The notes under the pieces were generated by a model. The model had not been told where the DNA came from. It saw only the letters and a program-made list of their open reading frames with translations, and did not search any database. The position numbers and the translations under genes are program-made. Shown in pieces: positions 20,697 to 31,829 of a DNA stretch of 64,000 bases. Within the stretch, counting starts at the first letter, position 1; every line of letters starts with the position of its first letter. Location: NCBI GenBank assembly GCA_963556255.1, contig OY744612.1, positions 19,278,557 through 19,342,556 of the forward strand, in the 5' to 3' direction. This DNA comes from Allolobophora icterica (lineage: Eukaryota > Annelida > Clitellata > Crassiclitellata > Lumbricidae).

Positions 20697-21809
20697 TCAC
20701 AAAAGAACCTCGTTCTCTGGTTCTTTCTGTGATTTCACATCAGACGAACCTCGGACATTGCAGCAAGTGACCTTACCAGTTTTCGCGCCTCTGCTTCTGC
20801 TCAACGCTGCCCTGACGCGCAGCCTCACCCCGCGGTCGATGAACCAGGCCACGGACAGCAGGGCAGGAGCGAGGTAGCCGACCCAGAGTAACAGGGACCA
20901 TGACCCGGGGTCGATGCACATGTCGGCGCAGAACGACACGAGGGCGTTGACGACAAAAAATGGGGACCATGAGATGACGCAGCATGCATTTGCCACCACA
21001 AGAGCGACCTCCGGACTTCCGGTTGTCGAGCAACACCAAGCTTCCTCTTCCGGTTTCGCTGTGCCCTCTGGCCACCTATCGACGAGTACTGACACACTTC
21101 CGGTCGTTGGAGAGTATCCCATATCCGGTTGTGACTCAGCTTGTGGACGGCGGTCGCTACGCCATCTGGCGATCATGATAGCGATGCATCCGGTTGTAGA
21201 GATGGCTGCCGGAAGCAGGAAGACGGTGAGCGATAATAGGACGGCGGCTTCCTTGGTCATGACGACGGCGCACATGTCTTGCAGGAGGTGTGCATCTCCT
21301 AACTCCAGATGGAGGAGCATCGGTAGTACGGAGAGAGCGCCCATGATCCAGGCCCCCAGAAGACCGATTCCTGTCCACCAGCAGATTCCAGCCAACGCCG
21401 GCCACAGGATCCGGAAGAGGAGGTCAAAGGTGAGGGCCACAAAGGTCCAAGCGGTGTTAGCCACGAGAAACATCTGTCCGAGCAAAGAGGCGTTGCACAG
21501 AACCCGGCCGAAGATCCAACGACCTCTGGCGTAGGTGACCAGATTGATCGGTATGGCCACTCCTCCGATGAGGACCTGAACGAGCGACAGACTGATCCGT
21601 ATCGACCTCGAAGCCTCTCGGACTGGATCAAGGAGTGGCCGGACAAAGCTGTGCAGAGGAAAAAGAGGTTCGAGATGACGATCCAGATAGATAAGATGCT
21701 CCCGAATACGGTCAGCTTGTCCTGGATCCAGTTTGCCAGGGTCTCTCTTCCTATCGTCTTGTTTTCGAAGAACACTGTCCAGGTTTCCATCCAGAAACAG
21801 ACAATCCAT
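20697..21809 (-). CDS. Rhodopsin-like GPCR, copy B, TM1 lost by paired frameshifts
   Basis: Open frame of 370 aa from ATG 21809 to TGA 20697, against 377 aa for copy C. The first nine residues match copy C. A 20-bp deletion near 21785 then shifts the frame, giving a charged peptide (LDSVLRKQDDRKRDPGK...) where TM1 should be. A 1-bp deletion near 21642 restores the frame at VRPLLDPV, and TM2 to the tail match copy C. In the skipped frame the TM1 sequence (TVFGSILSIWIVISNLFFL) is still present. The product would be a six-TM receptor without the N-terminal glycosylation sites. It may be a pseudogene despite being open, since purely neutral drift is possible. Confidence 0.75.
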   Translation of the reverse strand: MDCLFLDGNLDSVLRKQDDRKRDPGKLDPGQADRIREHLIYLDRHLEPLFPLHSFVRPLLDPVREASRSIRISLSLVQVLIGGVAIPINLVTYARGRWIFGRVLCNASLLGQMFLVANTAWTFVALTFDLLFRILWPALAGICWWTGIGLLGAWIMGALSVLPMLLHLELGDAHLLQDMCAVVMTKEAAVLLSLTVFLLPAAISTTGCIAIMIARWRSDRRPQAESQPDMGYSPTTGSVSVLVDRWPEGTAKPEEEAWCCSTTGSPEVALVVANACCVISWSPFFVVNALVSFCADMCIDPGSWSLLLWVGYLAPALLSVAWFIDRGVRLRVRAALSRSRGAKTGKVTCCNVRGSSDVKSQKEPENEVLL

Positions 21810-21829
21810 CGCCCGATATGATCTTTGTA

Positions 21830-22160
21830 TTTAAATAAACTTGATAATACACAACCACCACCTACGATTAGGACCACCACTACCACCGGTACAAGAACAA
21901 CAGCTACAACACGACAACAATCACATCGTTTAATTTAGAATGATATCGATACCGAATTAATTTTAAAATCAATTCCAATAACAAAGAACAGCCTCATCCT
22001 CGGGGTCAGGTGGGTCAAAAACCAAGTGTTTGTCTTTTCAGACTGTTTCCATTTCTGCACAATCATGGCGCTCTAGGATTCAAACTCCTGACATAGGGTG
22101 AAAGATATAGGCCTACGTGTTGGACACGCAGTCGGTCACGAGATGCCTCGAATTCTGACC
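21830..22160. other. 5' flank of GPCR copy B, no gene seen
   Basis: Contains a TTTAAATAAA stretch close to the GPCR start codon and an ACC/CCA-rich short repeat (21850-21910), both also present at the C copy (33310-33400). They are shared promoter-proximal sequence by position; function is inferred. Confidence 0.4.
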
Positions 22161-22164
22161 ACTT

Positions 22165-22380
22165 GTTCACAAGTGGCTCAGTGGTAAGTTCGGCGCCATG
22201 TGATCGGAGGGTTGCAGGTTCGAATCCCACTCTAGCCGCTGCGTACGGACCTTGGGCAAGTCCTTCACTCGCAATTGCTCGTGGCGCTTCGGCGTGAAAA
22301 TTCCGGCACAGTATCAAATGCTGTAGTCGGGAGCGCCTCTGAGTAGTAGTTGACTTCGAGAGGCGCTATAGAAATATCCG

Positions 22381-22381
<1 letters not shown>
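22165..22381 (+). mobile_element. tRNA-derived SINE
   Basis: A tRNA-like head has A box TGGCTCAGTGGTAAG (about 22174) and B box GGTTCGAATCC (about 22218). A body follows ('ccttgggcaagtccttcactcgcaattgctc'), then a 3' hairpin GAGCGCCTCTG...CGAGAGGCGCT and 'atagaaat'. It ends in an (AAT)n array. A related body is found at 50480-50580. Confidence 0.88.

Positions 22382-22451
<70 letters not shown>
22382..22451. repeat. (AAT)n tail of SINE
   Basis: About 23 AAT repeats directly after the SINE 3' end. Confidence 0.95.
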
Positions 22452-22453
<2 letters not shown>

Positions 22454-22469
22454 TCGGCCGCCATGCAAT

Positions 22470-23570
22470 TTACGAAATGAGCTTCTTCTAGCTCTGCAGC
22501 TCTTTCGCCATCGTGGTCTTGTGTTCTCAGATCATGAACATCTATGAGACGCGTTCTGGAAGAGGCATAAAATAAATCTGCATTACTATTACCATTGCCA
22601 CTATACTTTCAAACGGGCAGCGATGGTAACGGATCTTGTAACGCGATCCCTGCCGTCGTTTGCCCACCTGTCGGCCGCGGCCAGAGGTAGGGGTTCCTCG
22701 TGCTGTTCCAGAATCTTATTGAGGAGGAAAGATCTCCATCCTTCAATAGGCACTGGGTTCTGATCCAGCGGAGTCCGTGTTCGTACTCCTGTTTCCTTAT
22801 AATAAGGCCGGAATTTAAGGCGTAATCGTTCAAGGGTTCTCCTCCTCCTGCGGGGTTCACCTCTACTCCTTTGAGTGACGATTTCCTTCTGGTGTGAGTG
22901 GGCTCCCGTGACAGTTGGTGTTTACATAATCAGGGTTCGATTTAGATTCTGTAACAGATTTTCTGACTTCAGGTACCTTCACTTTCGAATACTCCTAAAA
23001 CTATTCTGTTAGTCTACTGCCATGTCCAAAGTATTGTTTGATATCCCATCATTCCAGTTTGGCATTCCATAAAGTCTCCTTGTTCCATGGCTTGGCGCTT
23101 CCAAGGCGCTCTAAAACCAAATCCATGGGTGAACTAGGCCTCGACGACTGAGAGAGTGGCCTGACGTCGTACAGAACGAAGTTGACTCGGTTAATCCAAT
23201 GTTTAGCAACGGACCGCAAGTATTTTCACAGAAACAACAGAATCAGGCGAGCTATAACTCCAACGAAAGAACATGATTTCCCCTTAAAACGAGGGTCTTT
23301 AGATTCTGAGTAAATTTGTTCCCAAATTTTTGATCTTTTTAAATATGTTTTACAGTAGCATACATACAGTCCTTTGTTGGAAGCTGCTTCTGTCTCAAGT
23401 GAATTCCTCGCACGCTCTGCTACTTTAAAGACTTGTGGTCAATCGCTCAGGTGTGTCCAATCTCATCTGGTGCCACTGATGAACATTCTCTTCAACCTCC
23501 AGGCGATTTGAAGTTTGAAATAAGATACACTGTAGAGTGTATTATAGATGTATGTTCAGTTAGTGTCAAG
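22470..23570. repeat. Unit-B tail, paralogous to 35260-36200
   Basis: Shared landmarks: 'cttcttctagctctgca.ctctttcg', 'ccatcgtggtcttgtgttctca', 'caaacgggcagcg.tggtaa', then 'gttggaagctgc.tctgtctcaagtg.attcctcgca', 'caatcgctcaggtgtgtccaat.tcatctggtgcca'. It contains no supported gene. The 83-codon reverse frame at 22609-22860 has no known domain. Confidence 0.55.
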
Positions 23571-23599
23571 TAAAACGTGACTAACATACAAAGCTTGAA

Positions 23600-24940
23600 A
23601 ACCTTTCTTTTTGCCGGTTTTGGCAGTGATGCGGGTCGAGAGCGCCGCTGATTTGAGTGGCGCTATATAAATGTTCAATTACAATTACAATTACAAAGCC
23701 GTACAGGTTAAGCTAAGGTTTCATCTTCGCTCGTATGCGCTTACTGTTGACTGACATCGTCGGACTTTGATAAATATCGCCACTCGAATACTGCGATAGT
23801 GTATGGATCAAAAGGTAGAAACACCTGAGCATCAAATTCCGAAACGGCAATTTACTAGGCCTACACAGCGAACTTTGGCCAAACAAATTCGGAGAAGTCA
23901 CAGCAGTAGATGCAACGTCAGCTAACGTCACAACGCGGTGGTACATTAGACCATAGATTGGGCCCAGTGCCTATGGCACATCACCACAATGTTGCCTAGG
24001 TAGTCGTCGATCAGCTATAGTTTCTCCGACGGACGGGCCGCGTCTTTGCGCCTACTCTATCTTGGTAAGAGTGATACGTTACCGGTTTTTTCTAAGTCGG
24101 AGCGATATTTTGTTAAACTCTACAATCCATGTTACAATCCAGTCTATTCTGACAAGTCCATATAATCCACCGTAGGCTATCTCTGTCCCCAACGGATGTG
24201 TCTGCTTAACTTCAATCTGCGGCCCAAGCATAAATGCACCTCTAGGTCGGTTCGAGAAATGTCTACATTGTTAAAACCTAGTGATATAATTTTCTCTCTT
24301 CCATGCATGTCTTTTCGTCTGCTACTAGACGCTGGTTTTCAGTGGTTGGCGTCGGAATTTGTCTGAATGTTCTTGGTAATGATCTGTATACACGATATCT
24401 GGTTTATAATTTTCGACAGATTAAGATTACCCAAACAAGGTTCCGTTTCTATAGTTCTCTCTTTCACGCCGAATACTACTAATTCTATTGAATACTTTAC
24501 GAAAATTAAATTAAATCTATGCTGCAACAATAATATTAATACGCGCAAATTTTGCAGAAATTCGTTAAGCTCCAGCGAGACGGGAGCAACTGTGCAACTC
24601 CGTAGATGAAATGAAACATTTAATCAAACAGAAAAGTTTCGGGATCAGTATAAAACACGAATAACGCAAGAAGAATACGGCGGTTTATTTGTAGCTCTAC
24701 TGTGCGCTACACTGTGATAGTTTAAATTTTAAACATTCATTTATGAATATGCTCTAAATAACCAAGAAGTCGAACAAGCTGTCCTACGACTCTTTCTACA
24801 AAATGGCTTCCTTCCTTCCTATGATCCATGGGCTGATGGCCCGTAGGTGTCCACTGGATAGTGGATTTCTATCGTCTTTTTCTTTTTCTTTCTATTCGTC
24901 CGACCCTCCTCTTTAGGGACTATAGCTCTGGGTTTTCCAG
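23600..24940. other. Intergenic, retroelement tail and anonymous sequence
   Basis: At 23640-23695 is a SINE/LINE-type tail (GAGCGCCGCTG...GAGTGGCGCTATATAAAT then a short ATTACA repeat). The rest has only short unsupported ORFs and no terminal repeats that I can see. Confidence 0.4.
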
Positions 24941-25080
24941 AGGCAGAATTCATTTAACCACCGTTGCCACCTAGCGAGTGGAAGGCCGAATTTATAACCT
25001 TATGGGAGTCTACGGGTTCGATCTTGGTACCTTCAGCTCTTCACGCCAGTGTGTTATCCACTACTCTACGGGGCTACCTT
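24940..25080 (-). mobile_element. tRNA-derived SINE fragment
   Basis: The reverse strand begins GGTAGCCCCGTAGAGTAGTGG, an A-box-like start, and has a degenerate B box (AGATCGAACCC) about 45 nt later. Short and diverged. Confidence 0.5.
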
Positions 25081-25713
25081 CGGTTTAAATCCGAACTGGG
25101 TAATAGTCTAAAATTTTATTCTGTTTAAAGTAATTGATAACCGTTTTTAAGTGGAGCAAACTTGACAAATTTAAGAATGTTTTCATCTTCTTCATTCAGT
25201 ATGACATTAACAAACTTCAACAATAGTCGTAACTACCAGTTAGCTCAGTAAAAAATATGTACAGTTCGTGCTGAAAGCTACTATATATACTTAGATTAGA
25301 CTAAGTGTTGTTCCAACATATTACAAAATTAAAAGCAATGTCAGAGTGGCAATACGGCATACTTACGTTTATGAGAGGCAACAAAAAGTATTCCAAGATT
25401 GGCCGCGATCAAATATAGCAGTCCTTTATGAGTGGCCGATGGTCTCTGTGATATGGGGTAATTTATGACCCCAATTGAATAAATTTCAGAAAAATTCAAA
25501 TGAGGGCAGCCAACTATAGTTATACACAGAACTGATGTAACTGTCTTTAAGGAACAAACTCCTTAAAATTCAGCTATTCATTCTCAATAGTCTCGAAGTA
25601 ACCAAAGTGAATATATCATTGACGTAAAAAAGACCAAAGCTGGTATAGTATGAGGGCACTGTTGTTTTTCATGTCGTTTTAACTAATGAAAATTGATCTG
25701 TATACCTTAGTTG

Positions 25714-25984
25714 CAGTGGCGGCGATCTTGTTTGACAGGTGGGGGACACTTTAGAAATAATCTGGTCAAAAAAAGAGTTTTGACCTGAATTGGTAAAAAA
25801 AGGTCAAAAATTTGTTTTCGCGATAAAATTCATTCTGAAAAAAAATTTCGCTCACGCGCGATAACATTTGCTGACTTTTTTTGGTGTTTCGTCAAACTTT
25901 GGGGGAGACAAAATGTATGGTGTGTCTCCCGACTCTAAAAGGTGGGGGTCTTGTCCCCTCGAACCCCCCGGATCGCCGCCCTTG
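25714..25984. mobile_element. hAT-type MITE, GGCGGCGATC family, copy 2
   Basis: TIRs CAGTGGCGGCGATC and GATCGCCGCCCTTG, exact 8-bp duplication CTTAGTTG at 25706-25713 and 25985-25992. Inverted relative to the copy at 2776-3040; similar interior with 'ttttgacc' repeats and a C-rich arm. Confidence 0.92.
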
Positions 25985-26099
25985 CTTAGTTGGAATCCAT
26001 GTGTACTGAGAGTTAAGTTCTTTAGCTAAGAGTTCTATTATTGTTTCTTTTACCTGTTGATCATATAACTTGATCGATGTTACCGTTCAAAGTATTGAC

Positions 26100-26244
26100 T
26101 GTGCTGCCATTTACTTGTTTTACGATGAATGTTAACTAGGTGGCCCTGCTAAGCGGGATCAAGATCCCTTTGGGGTATCCTCTTGTTGCCAAAGTTCAAA
26201 CTTATGTTGTATTTTCCTTGTACTTCAAATGGCTTCAATAAAAG
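26100..26244 (+). mobile_element. Probable retroelement 3' tail
   Basis: Sequence ending 'gtacttcaaatggcttcaataaaagg' directly before a (GATT)n array looks like a LINE 3'UTR with an AATAAA and a tetranucleotide tail. No coding part is visible. Confidence 0.4.

Positions 26245-26338
<94 letters not shown>
26245..26338. repeat. (GATT)n microsatellite
   Basis: About 23 GATT repeats. NQSI-type frames over it are artefacts. Confidence 0.95.
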
Positions 26339-26619
26339 GGGATATAGATGCGCGGGATCTGAACAAGCCATGAGTTCCATTTGGGGAGAGTCTGGGACTG
26401 ATAAAAATAGTTTGACGTCTATAGTTTGGCATCGTCCATACTTTGTCATCCCCTTGTCCATACAGGGTATTACCCCCTCCTCTACATTCGCAATGCAGGA
26501 CTTAATGTGCTACGGAGAGGGTACTGCAACGTCTAGCAAAGTGACTTGTTATTACATGTACAATGTACATTGTATATTAAACTTGCTGTTATCCAGTCCC
26601 ACTATTTAGCCTATACTGC

Positions 26620-27790
26620 ATTGCGGCTGCAATACAAGCAGTGCATTGTCCTTTCAATCCGTAGGTCTATCAGTCTATTCAATTTCTGCAAACTGATTAG
26701 TTTGGTCTTTAAGTGCGGCTGCATCAATGTTCAATAATTATTGCAATTACAATATTTATAGCTCATAAAACTCCCGTTAATGACATAGGCTAGCCCACAG
26801 AGCGCCCTAAGCTCAAGAGATGAGAAGTTATGAATATACACGTAAATGAATTAATGAATTAATGACGCCTGGCTAGTAAGCTTGCACGAGTCATGCATGG
26901 CAACAATGACTGGGCGGTGGAGCTCTAGACCAGTAATTGCCTTTACACGATTCCTATTTACCCTGCCTTTCAAAGAGGATTTCTGTCCTTGCATTCCATG
27001 ACAGTGAATCATACTTGAGTGTACTTGCCTCGGTTTCAAGTACCTTTGGATTATCTAGAGTTTAACCACATCTTAAGACAACGAAGGCCGCTGACGTCGA
27101 CAGAAATTTATTGTTTTGGCTTAATAGGTCTACAACTGCGTCCACTCGACCTTTGTGTGCGTTGTGGGATTTTCTGATTGTTTCGCTAGCAGTGATAACA
27201 TAATATTTTTAGCACAAATTCTGGTTACGTCGCGCATAGGTTGTAGGAAACCAAACCAAATTTTCTTCCTTTGATACACTTGACTATAACCGTGCAGCAT
27301 ATAACCACACCCGTCTCATAATAAATAGTCGTGATCTTGCGTCAGCATAATATGCGCGCTTCTTTTAAATCAGCTAATGTGTCAGGTCGTGTGTTCTTCT
27401 CCAGTGTAACTGTTACGAGATCAGATACACGGGAAATCTGGAACTTAAATTGAATGTAGGTTAATTCGAGGAACGTCAAAGTGACGCTTTGCAAATTATG
27501 GTAGGCCTACGTATTATATGACTAGCGTATACATCATACACGTTACGTCGTCTGCAAAATATTTTGGGTTGCTTTTATATTTATATATTGTGTGTTTAGG
27601 CTTTTCGAATATCCCGAATGTACGAATGTTGGAGTTATTTTGAACTAATTTAAAACCGTGAATAGCACAAACTGGGAATTTGTTTTCAGGTTATCGGAAT
27701 TTCTGAACACTATAACGCGCCACGCTTTTAGATTTTTACGCATGATAGGTCTACAGTCCAACGGCGCGTTACAGTGTTTTAATTGGCACT
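26620..27790. repeat. Unit-C upstream block
   Basis: 26620-27190 matches 12740-13400 and 27230-27785 matches 15420-15945; see those entries for landmarks. In C the two blocks are nearly contiguous, without the LINE/MITE/minisatellite cluster found between them in B. The block leads directly to the LRAT acceptor. Confidence 0.6.
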
Positions 27791-27824
27791 ACACAAAAAA
27801 CATTGATTATCTTCTGTTTGCATA

Positions 27825-27885
27825 ATACTTTTCTTCAGATAAAGGTCTACGATTACTTTCCACGACAGCAGCTCCCTTAACGGAC
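27825..27885 (+). promoter_or_regulatory. Conserved 3' splice site and 5'UTR exon start, LRAT gene C
   Basis: ACTTTTCTTCAG (AG 27837-27838), 47 nt before ATG 27886, like gene A. An in-frame TAA just before the tract rules out read-through from upstream. Confidence 0.65.
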
Positions 27886-29517
27886 ATGTCGGAGGTTAAC
27901 TCTCAAAAAGATCTGCACAAGGTGTACGATGGTGTGCCCTGTCCGCGGTGTCCGATTGAAAAAGGGTCGAAAGTTTTAACGACAAAATTCGGACAAGGAG
28001 CGTTCATCAGAATCTGCTATGACTGTGGATGGAGAGTCGGAGTTGACGATTCAGCGAATCTTTGTGATCTTGGAGCTCAACGCTGGATTTTTGAAGTAAT
28101 AGGTAGCGTTAAGGGAAATTCCTGCCTGAAGGACAAGAATCACGTTCCCATGTTCATCGGAATGGATGCTGATTTGCTGATGCATTCAATATGCATCAAT
28201 TGCCTGAAAACTGGAATCATGTTCAGTGCTGACGGTAAGACAGAGAACGCAAGCAACAAAGATACACTTGTTTGTGACGTTGAGGAAATACTTCGTATGA
28301 TCCTTGCAAATGCTATAGAAACAAATTCGTTTGCTGAACTTGAAGGTCCGATTCCCGATACAATTCAAGAGGAAATCGCTAGTATTGTGGACACGAAAAG
28401 TGATGAACTGATCGCAATATTGCTGAGCATAGACCACGCCGAACACAACGAGTCATTGTTCGCGTGTGAGTGTGGCAGAAAGGATTGCCCTGAATGCAGG
28501 TCTCGTTTATACGCCGGATCATCAAAATCAGAGGCTTCAGAACACGCAGACACGAGAGCTGAACCCGCGCTTAACAGCGTGGAAAAGACTCCCGTTAAAG
28601 CTCGTATAAGAGTAACGAATCTAGATCAATTGCGACCAGGAGATCACATCGCCTGGGAGCGTCCGTACGTACTATGGCATCATGCCATCGTGGTTTGGGT
28701 AGAAACGAGCAACCAAGAGATCGTTGTTGTACACAACAGCGGTGGATTGAAAGACGTTCGTAACGGTAAGATGGTTAGCGTCCGGGAGGAGACTGTCAAA
28801 GTCGACTGTACGGCAGATTTTCTCTACCTTTACAAGTACAGCGACGATGATTGTTACCCGCCTGATGAGGTCATCGACAGAGCAGGCAAGTGTCTTGATC
28901 AGTCGTACAATCCTTTTAAAAACAACTGCGAACATTTTGCAAGATGGTGTAAAGAGGGACTTAAATGCTGTCTCCAAATTGAAAAATTCTGCCAGAACCT
29001 TAAAATGGGGTCGTCTGGCGTGGTTAAGTTAATAGAAGAATGGACGATGGTCATTCTCAGAATCCTCGGAACTTCGGAAGCAATGGGGCCAATACTGAAA
29101 ACAGGTGCGAAAGGTGCGCGTGATGCTATTAAAGCTCAGGTGGGATCAGTGGCAGGATCAACGAAACTATTCCGTTATCTGGGACGTGCAACTATGATTG
29201 GTTCAATAGTTTTATCTATAGCAACTGAGGTGATCTTCTTCATCTACAAAGTGTACGAGGGGAAGAAAGCAGTGGACAAGAAAGAAATGCCATGGGACGA
29301 TTTTCAGAGGGAAATAGGCCAGCTAATCTTCGAAGGTCTGTTTAGCTTGGGAGGAGGACTTGCGACTGGCTATGGAATTTCGCTAATACCGTATGTGGGT
29401 GTTTTTCTGAGTCCGCTGGGATATCTACTCGGAAACTGGATTGGACGACTTCTAGGAGCATTTGTGGGAAAACTGATTGCTCGACGGCTTCCCATTAAGA
29501 AACTGGCTGCTTCTTAG
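27886..29517 (+). CDS. LRAT-domain acyltransferase family protein, copy C
   Basis: 543 aa; same architecture as copies A and B with a three-residue insertion near residue 410 (GAKGARDAIK). It keeps CPRC/CYDC, CINC and the 194-204 Cys cluster, the LRAT block PGDHIAW at 252-258, H265 in WHHAIVV, H283 in VHNSGG and C348 in NCEHFARWC. Hydrophobic helix near 434-454 and Gly-rich membrane C-terminus follow. Unit C is the only unit where the adjacent GPCR is intact. Family knowledge: LRAT/PLAAT enzymes handle retinol esters or phospholipid/N-acyl-amine acyl transfer; the substrate here cannot be told. Confidence 0.88.
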   Translation: MSEVNSQKDLHKVYDGVPCPRCPIEKGSKVLTTKFGQGAFIRICYDCGWRVGVDDSANLCDLGAQRWIFEVIGSVKGNSCLKDKNHVPMFIGMDADLLMHSICINCLKTGIMFSADGKTENASNKDTLVCDVEEILRMILANAIETNSFAELEGPIPDTIQEEIASIVDTKSDELIAILLSIDHAEHNESLFACECGRKDCPECRSRLYAGSSKSEASEHADTRAEPALNSVEKTPVKARIRVTNLDQLRPGDHIAWERPYVLWHHAIVVWVETSNQEIVVVHNSGGLKDVRNGKMVSVREETVKVDCTADFLYLYKYSDDDCYPPDEVIDRAGKCLDQSYNPFKNNCEHFARWCKEGLKCCLQIEKFCQNLKMGSSGVVKLIEEWTMVILRILGTSEAMGPILKTGAKGARDAIKAQVGSVAGSTKLFRYLGRATMIGSIVLSIATEVIFFIYKVYEGKKAVDKKEMPWDDFQREIGQLIFEGLFSLGGGLATGYGISLIPYVGVFLSPLGYLLGNWIGRLLGAFVGKLIARRLPIKKLAAS

Positions 29518-29864
29518 TGGAATACTTGGTACAAAGCCGATACTACTAAAATCTAAAGAATCGGCCTATTTGAATATATAATTATTTGCACATTATTTAG
29601 TCTCCGTGACAGCTATAATTTCGAAGAACCGGGAAAGCAACAAGCCCTACATAGTAAACTTTAATTAAATATAGTTACAGTTAACGCTAGGACATTTGAC
29701 TATTTTTCCAAACAGAAGACATACCTGCTTAATTTTCCTATGATGCACTAATCGAATGGAAGGTTTGTGTCTGGTATACAGGAGAGAGACAGGGCTTCAT
29801 TAACAGCGGCGACAGATATTATAGCTTAGATAATATACGCGGCGCAGGGATTTTTAGAGAGTGG
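29518..29864 (+). other. 3' flank of LRAT gene C
   Basis: Paralogous to 5272-5438 plus 5783-5950 and to 18871-19190. It includes the empty site for the unit-A MITE at about 29685. No AATAAA is seen. Confidence 0.5.
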
Positions 29865-29865
29865 C

Positions 29866-29934
<69 letters not shown>

Positions 29935-29935
29935 G
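29865..29935. repeat. (CAGA)n microsatellite
   Basis: About 18 CAGA repeats at the place where A has (AG)n; the following LINE remnant starts at once. Confidence 0.95.
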
Positions 29936-29937
29936 GC

Positions 29938-30385
29938 CCGATCAAAAAGAAAGGTCTTAAGAACGCCATAGAAAGTACCTGAGAGGTCCCTAGGGAGGGA
30001 GCGAAGGCAGAGAGGGAGGTCATTCCAGACGGTAGAACCCACCACGGAGAATGCCCTACGTTGTGCCATAGCAGTACAAGCATATATCACCCCGAGAGGC
30101 CGAGCGCAAGGCACGGCGCCCAGCACAAGCGGAAGTTAAAGAGCTCGCAGAAGTAGGCCGAGGCTCGCCCTATCTGTAGGACACAATGCCACACCATGGT
30201 GGAGACCCTGTCATGAATGCCATGCTGGACAGGAAGCCAGTGGGGGACGTCTCGCATAAATTTAGAGACGTGGTCAAACCTGGAGATACCGCCAACCAAG
30301 CGTGCAGCCGACCGCAGAACCCTCTCTAGACAAGCACGGCGCGTCTGAGGAAGTCCAACAAAGAGAGAGGAGCTATAATCCAAAT
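29938..30385 (-). mobile_element. LINE reverse-transcriptase C-terminal remnant
   Basis: Reverse-strand frames read MDYSSSLFVGLPQTRRACLE, RSAARLVGGISRFDHVS and PHWLPVQHGIHDRVS, then RRAFSVVGSTVWNDLPL and LKTFLF. This is the end of a CR1/L2-type ORF2, with frame changes near 30090. Its right end abuts conserved unit-C spacer sequence. Confidence 0.85.
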
Positions 30386-30389
30386 AGTA

Positions 30390-31285
30390 GTTTGCTTATA
30401 ATACTTCGCATTCAACAGTCGGGTCTGGATTACCCTAAATGGCTATCAAGAATCCCGCATCTTGCTGCACCTAGATATTATAGGCCTACTCATTGTTTCA
30501 TTGCACTTGAGAAATGCCGTTATGGAGTCGCTTCGCGATGGGGAGTGTCCCACATTACCTTGTGCCTAGGGGTGACTGTATCTTAATTCGGGCCTGCCAA
30601 CAGTTACCAAAGCATGCTGAAGTACACCGTTTTCAGACACAGGTTCATCAACTTATTGTAGGGCGCCACTAACAGCCACGATGTCCAAGAAAGGAATGAC
30701 ATTGTTAATTGGTTAAAGGAAAATGGAACAAATAAGCCTGAAGTCAGTGCTTAAGCATTCCAGAATTTGCTCATGTGTAGACGTAATCGCAATCTCAAAG
30801 TGCCAAAACAAGGCCATGTCGTGGTTAACGGGTGATTCACATGTGCTAAGTCAAAACGATCGATCGGCAGGTAAGGTCAAGTTTGGTTCAAGGTCATGAT
30901 CGAAAGGTCAGATAGGTAGGGCGGCTGTAGCGCTGCTATATAGTATAGCTGGTCTCCGTCAGTGGCGCCAGGGAGACCAGGCTTTTGCGTGCCATGGAGC
31001 TGAAATTTCGGAGACTAACATTTACAATGACATTTACGTCTGGTAGTGACCAGTAACCGCTACAGTACAATAGTGACAGGCATACAGGTTGGCGCTAGAG
31101 CGCTATAGCGCTTCTGCAACCACCTGTCGATTAACTACACCCAAAATCAACTGCTATAACCACTTTTCAAACACAAATTGAGTCTCAGAACCGTTGACCT
31201 GTAGATGAAGGCAGAACGAAATTCTGCTGCTTGATGACAGGGCCATGACAACGAACAATTACCGCTTTATGATAATTACTAATTT
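30390..31285. repeat. Unit-C LRAT-GPCR spacer, left part
   Basis: 30385-30520 matches 7820-7960; about 31010-31250 matches 11015-11180 and 19930-20080. The rest is anonymous. No gene. Confidence 0.5.
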
Positions 31286-31334
31286 ACAAAGAATATGTAG
31301 TACTAATTATTAATTAGTACTACATATTCTTTGT
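31286..31334. repeat. Perfect 23-bp inverted repeat, 3-nt loop
   Basis: Arms 31286-31308 and 31312-31334 are exact reverse complements around ATT. The right arm ('acatattctttg') aligns with unit B (about 20108), but the left arm is absent there, so the hairpin arose in C. Confidence 0.9.
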
Positions 31335-31474
31335 TTGGGTCACAGGGCGTTTTATACAATTGATTTCTACCATCTTCTACGCCTGTCTGCGACCAGATTG
31401 ATCGTGTTGGTTTAATTCTTTAATTCCTTAATTAATTCTTGAGTCTAGCAGTTTGTTCGAAATTACCTTCATCA

Positions 31475-31687
31475 TGGGCGGTGATCCCGAGGTGGTCGAC
31501 GGGGACAAGACCCCACCTTCAGCACTGGGGCGACACACCATACAGTTGTCCCCACCCCATAAATTTTGAAGAAACACCAAAATAAGGTTAGCAAATTTTT
31601 TCACCTCTTTTTTGACCAGATCAGTTCAAAAGTGTTCCTTGTCCCCCCCCCCCCACCTGTCAAACAAGATCGCCGCCAGTTGCCTTC
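31475..31687. mobile_element. hAT-type MITE, GGCGGCGATC family, copy 3 (decayed)
   Basis: Left end CATGGGCGGTGATCCCGAGG and right end ACAAGATCGCCGCCAGTTG match the family at 2776 and 25714. Flanks show only an imperfect duplication (ccttc-at/ccttcttat), so exact borders are uncertain. Confidence 0.75.
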
Positions 31688-31768
31688 TTATATCTGAGGT
31701 TACTGCTAACTTGCTAACTAAGGAACTCTCCTCTCACAAAGACTCACAGTGATAACATCGTTTAGCCT

Positions 31769-31804
31769 AAGGTCATCGTTTAGATATATCTAAACGATGA
31801 CCTT
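31769..31804. repeat. Perfect 36-bp palindrome without loop
   Basis: AAGGTCATCGTTTAGATA (31769-31786) is followed directly by its exact reverse complement (31787-31804). No counterpart in units A or B. Confidence 0.92.
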
Positions 31805-31829
31805 GTGTGACTCGGCGCTATATAACTTT

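Noticed and set aside
20914..21534. 206-codon antisense ORF, also conserved at 32373-32993 in unit C
   Set aside because: It is the exact antisense shadow of the GPCR TM region; its conservation follows from the receptor's own constraint and recent duplication. No start context, domain or splice evidence.
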